Source of the DNA: Chlamydiia bacterium
GTDB lineage: Bacteria; Chlamydiota; Chlamydiia; Chlamydiales; FEN-1388
Reading direction: 5' to 3'
Assembly (NCBI GenBank): GCA_023269335.1
Contig: JAHFTM010000140.1
Span: forward strand, 1 to 5,731
Length of the DNA stretch: 5,731 nucleotides
The translations under genes and the position numbers were made by a program. The notes under the pieces are model-generated. The model ran no database searches. It saw nothing but the letters and a program-made list of their open reading frames with translations, and was not told the DNA's origin. Below, piece after piece: positions 1 to 4,686 of the stretch. Position 1 is the stretch's first letter, and the number at the start of each line of letters is the position of its first letter.

Positions 1-2040
1 CCCATTCCGCCTGATTTAATCGATATTATGATCGCCTTAAACCTGTCGATGTCTGTTGCACTTTTAATGATTGCCCTCTACATTCCGAGTGCTGTACACC
101 TTTCAATTTTCCCATCGCTACTTCTTTTTACAACTCTTTATCGCCTTGGTTTAAACATATCAGCCACAAGACAAATCTTACTGCACGCAAACGCAGGTCA
201 TATTATTTTTGCATTCGGTAACTTCGTCGTCGGGGGTAATTTTGTTGTCGGCGGCGTCGTCTTTCTTATTATCACCTTAGTGCAGTTCATCGTTATCACC
301 AAGGGTGCTGAGCGAGTAGCCGAAGTGGCAGCTCGCTTTACATTAGACGCTATGCCCGGTAAACAGATGAGTATTGACGCTGATATGCGCGCAGGCCTGA
401 TCGATAATAACCAAGCACGTGACCGCAGACTTGCTCTACAAAAAGAGAGCCAACTTTATGGTGCCATGGACGGTGCTATGAAGTTCGTTAAAGGGGATGC
501 TATCGCCGGTATCGTCATCACCACTATCAACATCGTTGGCGGCTTGATCATCGGCATGGCGCAGATGGACATGACTGCAGGCGATGCTGCCAGAACCTTT
601 TCTCTCTTGTCAATCGGTGATGGCCTTGTCTCTCAGATACCAGCTCTTTTAATCTCTATCACAGCTGGTATTGTCACTACTAGGGTCTCTTCTGACAAAG
701 ACAAAGCAAACCTAGGTAGCGAAATCTCAGGTCAGCTTTTCAAGCAACCTAAAGCTATTATGATTGCCGCTGGGATTATCATGGGTATGGGTATCATTCC
801 AGGCTTTCCAATCGCCCCCTTTAGTATCGTTTCGGCAGGTCTTGGCCTTTTAGGCTATGCTCTTTGGACATCAGAGCAAGCAAAAGAGACAGCAGCTGGC
901 ACTGGAACAGGCCCTGGAGGCTCGCCTTCGGCTACTATGGAGTCTGCCTCTTCAGATACTGCTGTTCGTGGCCATAAGGTGATCTCAGGTGGAGGGATTG
1001 ACAGCTATGCACTCACCTTGCCGGTTGTTTTGGAGGTAGGCAAAAGTTTAAGCCTCGAAATTCAAAAGAGCGGTAAAACCCAGGGCTTTATTGAACAGAT
1101 GATTCCTAAGATGCGTCAAGCGCTCTATGCTGATCTTGGTGTACGCTTTCCAGGGGTTCACGTACGAACTGAATCACCAAACCTGCAAACCGATGAATAC
1201 CTCATTCACTTAAATGAAGTGCCTTTAGTCCGGGGAAAAGTGGTCGAAAACTACTATCTAACGAATGAAAATGAAGACAACCTCAAACGCTACAACTTAC
1301 CTTTTGTAAGCTATAAAAACTCACTTGGTTTGCCATCACTCTGGGTCGAAATAAAATTTAGAGAAATTCTTGAAAAAGCGGGTATTAAAAACTGGAATTC
1401 CCTTGAAGTAATGATTTTGCATCTTTCGCATTTCTTTAGACATTATTCTGCTGAATTCCTCGGAATTCAGGAGATGAAAGCGATGCTTGAGTTTATGGAA
1501 AAATCTTTTCCTGACCTCATTCGTGAAGTGACAAGACTTATTCCCCTGCAGAAGCTTACTGATATCTTCAAGCGGCTGGTTCAAGAACAGATTTCTATTA
1601 AAGACTTGCGCACGGTGCTTGAATCATTAAGTGAGTGGGCACAAACAGAAAAAGACCCCGTACTACTTACTGAATATGTTCGTTCATCACTGAAACGCTA
1701 CATCAGCTACCGCTACTCTCAAGGGCAATCAGTACTTTCTGTCTATGTGCTTGATCCTGAAATTGAAGATCTTGTGCGTGGTGCCATCAAACAAACATCC
1801 GCTGGATCTTATCTTGCACTTGACCCTGACTCTGTACAGCTCATCTTGCAGGCTATACGCACAACTGTGTCTGCACCACCTCCTGGAGGACAAAGCCCAG
1901 TTATTTTAACGGCTATTGATGTCAGGCGTTTTGTAAGAAAACTTATTGAGCTTGAGTTCCCTGAGATTTCTGTTGTTTCCTATCAAGAAATTGTTCCTGA
2001 AATTCGCATTCAGCCACTAGGTCGCATCCAAATCTCCTAA
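1..2040 (+). CDS. sctV: T3SS export-gate protein SctV (LcrD/CdsV, FHIPEP family), 5' partial
   Basis: This inner-membrane protein of the type III secretion export apparatus forms a nonameric ring. Its cytoplasmic part receives chaperone-substrate complexes. The reading frame is open from base 1: the first nine codons read PIPPDLIDI, the usual family N-terminus, so the ATG at 28 is internal and roughly 20-40 residues are missing. Numbering from that Met, hydrophobic segments lie at about 1-22, 25-50, 58-91, 157-180, 191-220 and 244-280. The FHIPEP signature (R96-VAEVAARFTLDAMPGKQMSIDAD, to 119) is intact, and the conserved IGDGLVSQIPALL is at 196-208. A Gly/Ser/Thr/Ala-rich linker (281-324) leads to the soluble ring domain (325-670), which ends in the typical ELEFPEISVVSYQEI...RIQPLGRI. 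The visible 679 residues fit the roughly 700 of chlamydial CdsV. The flagellar paralogue FlhA is the main alternative, but the copN and chaperone neighbours argue for SctV. Confidence 0.96.
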   Translation, partial: PIPPDLIDIMIALNLSMSVALLMIALYIPSAVHLSIFPSLLLFTTLYRLGLNISATRQILLHANAGHIIFAFGNFVVGGNFVVGGVVFLIITLVQFIVITKGAERVAEVAARFTLDAMPGKQMSIDADMRAGLIDNNQARDRRLALQKESQLYGAMDGAMKFVKGDAIAGIVITTINIVGGLIIGMAQMDMTAGDAARTFSLLSIGDGLVSQIPALLISITAGIVTTRVSSDKDKANLGSEISGQLFKQPKAIMIAAGIIMGMGIIPGFPIAPFSIVSAGLGLLGYALWTSEQAKETAAGTGTGPGGSPSATMESASSDTAVRGHKVISGGGIDSYALTLPVVLEVGKSLSLEIQKSGKTQGFIEQMIPKMRQALYADLGVRFPGVHVRTESPNLQTDEYLIHLNEVPLVRGKVVENYYLTNENEDNLKRYNLPFVSYKNSLGLPSLWVEIKFREILEKAGIKNWNSLEVMILHLSHFFRHYSAEFLGIQEMKAMLEFMEKSFPDLIREVTRLIPLQKLTDIFKRLVQEQISIKDLRTVLESLSEWAQTEKDPVLLTEYVRSSLKRYISYRYSQGQSVLSVYVLDPEIEDLVRGAIKQTSAGSYLALDPDSVQLILQAIRTTVSAPPPGGQSPVILTAIDVRRFVRKLIELEFPEISVVSYQEIVPEIRIQPLGRIQIS

Positions 2041-2062
2041 GTAATGAAGGTATCTTGTTGCT

Positions 2063-3310
2063 ATGAGTGATGACTTTAAGGCGATTGAACAGAAAATGGC
2101 AAGTCAAGCAGCAGGCTTAGAGCAGGTCTTCGAAGCTCAGGAAGCGCAGCTTGCTCAAGCTGAAGAAGCGCAGCAGGCCGAAACTTCAGAGACACTGCAA
2201 AACATCATGGAGGAAGCCACAAACCCGCTTGCTTTCCGCGCTTTAAAGCAAGATAAAAAAGACTTAGAATCATGCAAAATCCGCCTTAAAAAGTCAGAGC
2301 TTGACAAACTTGAAAAACGGCTGGTTCCCGCCGAACAAATCAAAGATGCAGCTGGTCGATTCAATAGAAAAAATCCAGAGTTAAAACAGCAAATTCTGCA
2401 ACTTCTTTTAGAGCGTATTAAAGATTGCAAAGATAAAGATGAGCTCAAAAAAATTCTTGCCCAATTTTATACTGATCCCACAGTTGCAGATGATGCCTAT
2501 GACTTTCTTTTAGAGGTGACTGTCGGTGATCTAAACAAACTTGTTAAGCAGGCAAAAGATGAACACAGTCAATCCTATGGCCGTGAAATTCAGGCTGGTA
2601 GAAACATCCAATCTGAAGTTTTAAAGGCAAGTGAGCAAAAGCTTGGTGCCCCAACAACTCTTCGAGATCTGTATCGTGATATTACCGGTAATCCTCGTGA
2701 GCCTGTCGCTCTCTTTTTAGAGCTGTCTGATCGTTTTGCTTATAAAGACTTACGGAAGGTACTGGCTTTTTTATTTCATTCACTTGGATCTGATCTCAAA
2801 TCACAAGGACCCTCTATTCAGGCAGGCCTTTTATATCGGCTGCTTTCTGAAGTACGTTCATTGCAGGCGATCTTAGGTGTTTATCAATTTTTTCGTTCCC
2901 GTATGAGGCTTATTACAAGCCTCTTTCAAAAAAATGGCCTGGATGTGCCCAAGCAAATGTCATTTGAGCTTTTATCAAAACAGTTTGTAACCTTACTGCA
3001 AGAGCGCTATCCATCACAAGAAAAGGTACTGCAAAGTGCCTCAAAGTTAGGTATTGAAAAATGGATTTTAGCTAAGATCATTATCTTTAGCCAACTTCGC
3101 GATGCAATTCGAGAGGTAGCCTTGAATCAGCTGTATCGTTCCGTAGACCACCGTAATGAGTTGTATAACGCCATTATTGAAACACTCGAACAGCTAGAAG
3201 ATGAGCTTGATGAGCTCTTAGAAGACGAGGAAGAAGAAGATAGTGGCCAAAAAGGCAGTGGTAAAGATAAGGGTAATGGATCAGCAGGAAAGACGAGGAT
3301 AGCAGAATGA
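2063..3310 (+). CDS. copN: T3SS gatekeeper CopN / SctW (HrpJ domain plus TyeA-like C-terminus)
   Basis: This is the gatekeeper (YopN/SctW family) that binds the export gate and restrains effector secretion until contact; in Chlamydia it is itself secreted. At 415 aa it matches the known one-chain chlamydial form, with the TyeA-like part fused, unlike separate YopN and TyeA in Yersinia. Residues 1-45 are Gln/Ala/Glu-rich, where the secretion signal and chaperone-binding region are expected. The helical HrpJ-type body covers about 45-290 and contains FYTDPTVADDAYDFLLEV (135-152) and DLKSQGPSI (244-252), both resembling Chlamydia CopN as I remember it. A TyeA-like region spans about 295-375. The end is unusual: an acidic run (376-393) followed by a Gly/Lys/Ser tail. 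The ATG is 22 bp after the sctV stop. The only Shine-Dalgarno candidate, GAAGG at 2046-2050, lies a long 12 nt upstream. Tubulin binding, shown for some Chlamydia CopN proteins, cannot be inferred here. Confidence 0.93.
   Translation: MSDDFKAIEQKMASQAAGLEQVFEAQEAQLAQAEEAQQAETSETLQNIMEEATNPLAFRALKQDKKDLESCKIRLKKSELDKLEKRLVPAEQIKDAAGRFNRKNPELKQQILQLLLERIKDCKDKDELKKILAQFYTDPTVADDAYDFLLEVTVGDLNKLVKQAKDEHSQSYGREIQAGRNIQSEVLKASEQKLGAPTTLRDLYRDITGNPREPVALFLELSDRFAYKDLRKVLAFLFHSLGSDLKSQGPSIQAGLLYRLLSEVRSLQAILGVYQFFRSRMRLITSLFQKNGLDVPKQMSFELLSKQFVTLLQERYPSQEKVLQSASKLGIEKWILAKIIIFSQLRDAIREVALNQLYRSVDHRNELYNAIIETLEQLEDELDELLEDEEEEDSGQKGSGKDKGNGSAGKTRIAE
3295..3310 (+). promoter_or_regulatory. ribosome binding site and ATGA stop/start overlap between copN and the chaperone gene
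   Basis: GAGG at 3295-3298 sits 8 nt before the ATG at 3307, inside the last codons of copN. The copN stop TGA (3308-3310) overlaps this ATG by the ATGA arrangement. This fixes the chaperone start and suggests translational coupling, which would keep CopN and its chaperone in step. Confidence 0.8.
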
Positions 3311-3786
3311 TTACAGATAAATTTGATAATCTCATTCAAGAACTTGGTGCCACGCTTAAAATTAAGCTCAAACCTGATAAGAATAACGCCTGTCTTCTGC
3401 GTTTTAAAAATGGTATTCAGATTCAGCTTGAAGTAGATTCACGCGGAGAAAAGCTTGTCTTAGCAGCAGATCTTGGACAAGTCCCACAAGGGCGCTACAG
3501 GGAAAATGTTTTTCGGGAGGCTTTGAAGGCCAATGGCTTGGCACCGCCCAGAAATGGCATCTTTGCCTACAGCAAAAAAAATGAGTCTCTTGTCTTGTGC
3601 GACAACATACCTTTAGAAGAGCTGACTGGAACCAAACTTGCTGACTATCTCCACAGCTTCATTCAAAAAGGTGAGCTTTGGAAAAATGCTATCACACGCG
3701 GCGACGTACCCTCTTTTATGGGCAATGAGTTGTCGTTTGGAGCAGCACAAGGACAGCCTGGCGGCCTTTTCGGGCTTATCCACTAA
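3307..3786 (+). CDS. scc1: CesT/Tir-family type III secretion chaperone, Scc1 (SycE-like) type
   Basis: This 159-aa cytosolic protein is a class I T3SS chaperone. Family members are dimers that hold the N-terminal region of a substrate unfolded and deliver it to the export gate. In Chlamydia, Scc1 acts with Scc4 on the CopN N-terminus. The N-terminal helix (FDNLIQELG, 6-14) is followed by beta-strand stretches (NACLLRF, 27-33; IQIQLEV, 37-43; LVLAADLGQVP, 50-60). The helix RYRENVFREALKANG (63-77) follows, then strands (GIFAYS, SLVLCDN) and a C-terminal helix at about 103-130. This order is the CesT fold. The opening QELG...KPDKNNACLLRF resembles the Chlamydia Scc1 start as I remember it. The Gly-rich end (144-159) makes it slightly longer than that relative. 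The small size, the coupled position after copN and the absence of membrane segments all agree. The partner could include substrates other than CopN. Confidence 0.88.
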   Translation: MITDKFDNLIQELGATLKIKLKPDKNNACLLRFKNGIQIQLEVDSRGEKLVLAADLGQVPQGRYRENVFREALKANGLAPPRNGIFAYSKKNESLVLCDNIPLEELTGTKLADYLHSFIQKGELWKNAITRGDVPSFMGNELSFGAAQGQPGGLFGLIH

Positions 3787-3920
3787 GCGGGAACTGCAGC
3801 TCCTTTGCATTAGAGGGATAAAATTGCACAATCTTGAACACCTATTTGTGAACTGCTTCAAAGCTACGCATGTCTTCAATGTTCAATATGATTCCACAAA
3901 AGACTACTTCTTTTTTTTCC

Positions 3921-3949
3921 TATTATTAATTTAATAATTATCATATAAT
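3921..3949 (+). promoter_or_regulatory. predicted sigma-70-type promoter for the 212-aa gene
   Basis: A consensus -10 box TATAAT lies at 3944-3949 in an AT-rich spacer, putting the start of transcription near 3956 and the start codon about 23 nt further on. No good -35 box is seen: the hexamer at 17-bp spacing (3921-3926, TATTAT) is weak. Chlamydial major-sigma promoters often tolerate weak AT-rich -35 regions, so the -10 box and spacing are the main support. Confidence 0.55.
3922..3938. repeat. perfect 8-bp inverted repeat upstream of a -10 box (possible operator)
   Basis: ATTATTAA (3922-3929), a one-base centre T (3930) and TTAATAAT (3931-3938) form a perfect inverted repeat. It lies between the expected -35 position and the TATAAT at 3944-3949. 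This is where a dimeric repressor could block RNA polymerase. Because the DNA is made only of A and T, a chance palindrome is quite possible. No known regulator site was recognised. Confidence 0.35.
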
Positions 3950-3964
3950 ACTTTATCTCACTAT

Positions 3965-3970
3965 AAGGAG
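3965..3970 (+). promoter_or_regulatory. strong Shine-Dalgarno sequence fixing the start at 3979
   Basis: AAGGAG at 3965-3970 is 8 nt before the ATG at 3979, an ideal spacing. A second in-frame ATG at 3988 would have a 17-nt spacing, so the first is preferred. Confidence 0.8.
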
Positions 3971-3978
3971 CCATAAAA

Positions 3979-4617
3979 ATGAATATTATGAAAACAACGA
4001 TCGTCGAGACTATTCGTTATGATGATCCAAAAAAAAGAGCTGTCTCTAAGCAGATAGAAGAAGTAAAAGAAGAAGTAGCTTTTTTCACTACTAATACTGA
4101 CAAGCTTAAAAGATCCTTAGATCCAAAACCATTTTATAAACTTGTTAAATGTGTAAAGATTGCCATCAATGAGCATCCACATGCATTTGGGCATCTATCA
4201 AATATAATTGGTACTGTCCAGGATTTGATTTTAAATAACGCACATAAATTTGCTGACGACTTCGATAAGGAAAATTTACTCAGTTTAGAACAATACTTGG
4301 GCAATAAGCGAGCAAGCCGTGAAGGAGAAAATATGCATAAGCTTTCTTCTCCTCCAGCTCAAGCTCTATCTCAGCTTACACAAAGCGCTAACGAGACTCG
4401 CAAAGGAAAAGTCTTACGAAAGACAGCCGATGATGACCTGCTATGGTGGAACTGCGACTCTGCTGTAGCAGCTGAATTAGATGGCTTGGAGCCTGAAAAA
4501 GATCGTACACAAGATGTGTTCGAACAAACTATTCTAGATGATTTTCAAGACGATGAAGAGACTTCTTTTGAAAAACTGGAAAAATCTTCCTTCGAATTCA
4601 CATGGTTTACATCGTAA
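3979..4617 (+). CDS. uncharacterised 212-aa protein with an acidic C-terminus, next to the T3SS block
   Basis: I do not recognise this protein. It has no signal peptide and no membrane segment, so it is soluble and either cytosolic or exported by a signal-independent route. Residues 1-20 are basic and polar. A charged helix-forming stretch (KQIEEVKEEVAFF, 24-36) precedes a likely helical core at about 50-108 (FYKLVKCVKIAINE, HLSNIIGTVQDLILNNAHKF). A polar Ser/Gln/Ala linker covers about 110-148. The C-terminal third is strongly acidic and contains an LLWWNCD segment (154-160) and LDDFQDDEE near the end. The promoter, Shine-Dalgarno and terminator-like hairpin around it support a real gene that can be expressed apart from the T3SS genes. 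It occupies the place where I recall malQ in Chlamydia. A type III effector or secretion accessory role is possible from position alone. A lineage-specific protein of unrelated function is equally possible. A run of eight A (4029-4036) lies near the 5' end. Confidence 0.8.
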   Translation: MNIMKTTIVETIRYDDPKKRAVSKQIEEVKEEVAFFTTNTDKLKRSLDPKPFYKLVKCVKIAINEHPHAFGHLSNIIGTVQDLILNNAHKFADDFDKENLLSLEQYLGNKRASREGENMHKLSSPPAQALSQLTQSANETRKGKVLRKTADDDLLWWNCDSAVAAELDGLEPEKDRTQDVFEQTILDDFQDDEETSFEKLEKSSFEFTWFTS

Positions 4618-4621
4618 ACCA
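4603..4621 (+). repeat. small inverted repeat over the stop codon of the 212-aa gene
   Basis: TGGTTTAC (4603-4610), a three-base loop ATC, and GTAAACCA (4614-4621) are perfectly complementary. The right arm contains the TAA stop (4615-4617). In RNA it could form an 8-bp hairpin directly upstream of the terminator-like stem. The same right arm can also pair in part with GGTTT just after that stem, so the two structures may compete. Confidence 0.5.
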
Positions 4622-4656
4622 GGGGTTGGCTGCCATGATGGTAGCCAACCGGTTTT
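4616..4656 (+). terminator. Rho-independent terminator-like hairpin after the 212-aa gene
   Basis: GGTTGGCTGCC (4624-4634) and GGTAGCCAACC (4640-4650) form an 11-bp, GC-rich stem with one G-U pair and the 5-base loop ATGAT. An outer AAACC (4616-4620) can pair with GGTTT (4651-4655) across a three-base bulge. The U tract is short (TTTT, 4653-4656), so termination may be incomplete. It lies in the 69-bp gap between convergent genes. Read from the minus strand the stem has no U tract, so action on the right-hand gene is uncertain. Confidence 0.72.
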
Positions 4657-4686
4657 AACGAACTCTTCAAATTGGTTTGGTATAAT

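Noticed and set aside
1394..1470. Cluster of three GAATTC sites in sctV
   Set aside because: They encode ordinary conserved residues (Asn-Ser, Glu-Phe, Ile-Gln contexts) in different frames; most likely coincidence.
1336..1584. Minus-strand 82-codon open frame inside sctV
   Set aside because: It lies wholly within the conserved SctV ring domain coding sequence and shows no family resemblance.
1878..1892. CCTCCTGGAGG palindrome with an SD-like GGAGG inside sctV
   Set aside because: It encodes a Pro-Pro-Gly-Gly loop and no start codon follows at a usable distance.
2044..2070. Eight-codon leader frame (ATG 2044, TGA 2068) overlapping the copN start
   Set aside because: It has no Shine-Dalgarno sequence of its own and can arise by chance; a coupling role cannot be supported from sequence alone.
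2155..2448. Minus-strand 97-codon open frame inside copN
   Set aside because: Ser/Cys-rich translation expected from the complement of Glu/Lys/Gln-rich coding DNA; no support.
3127..3339. Minus-strand open frame with a poly-Ser run
   Set aside because: It is the complement of the acidic Glu/Asp codons at the end of copN. It has no independent signals and overlaps two well-supported genes.
3791..3803. Near-palindrome around CTGCAG just after the chaperone stop
   Set aside because: It has an A/C mismatch, no loop and no U tract, so it is not a terminator.
3879..3929. 16-codon frame in the spacer before the 212-aa gene
   Set aside because: No ribosome binding site, and low-complexity composition from the T-rich tract.
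3613..3934. Open frames on both strands spanning the end of scc1 and the following spacer
   Set aside because: Both overlap the chaperone gene in other frames. The plus-strand one ends in a Phe/Leu run made by the T8 and AT-rich spacer, and neither has a usable Shine-Dalgarno sequence.
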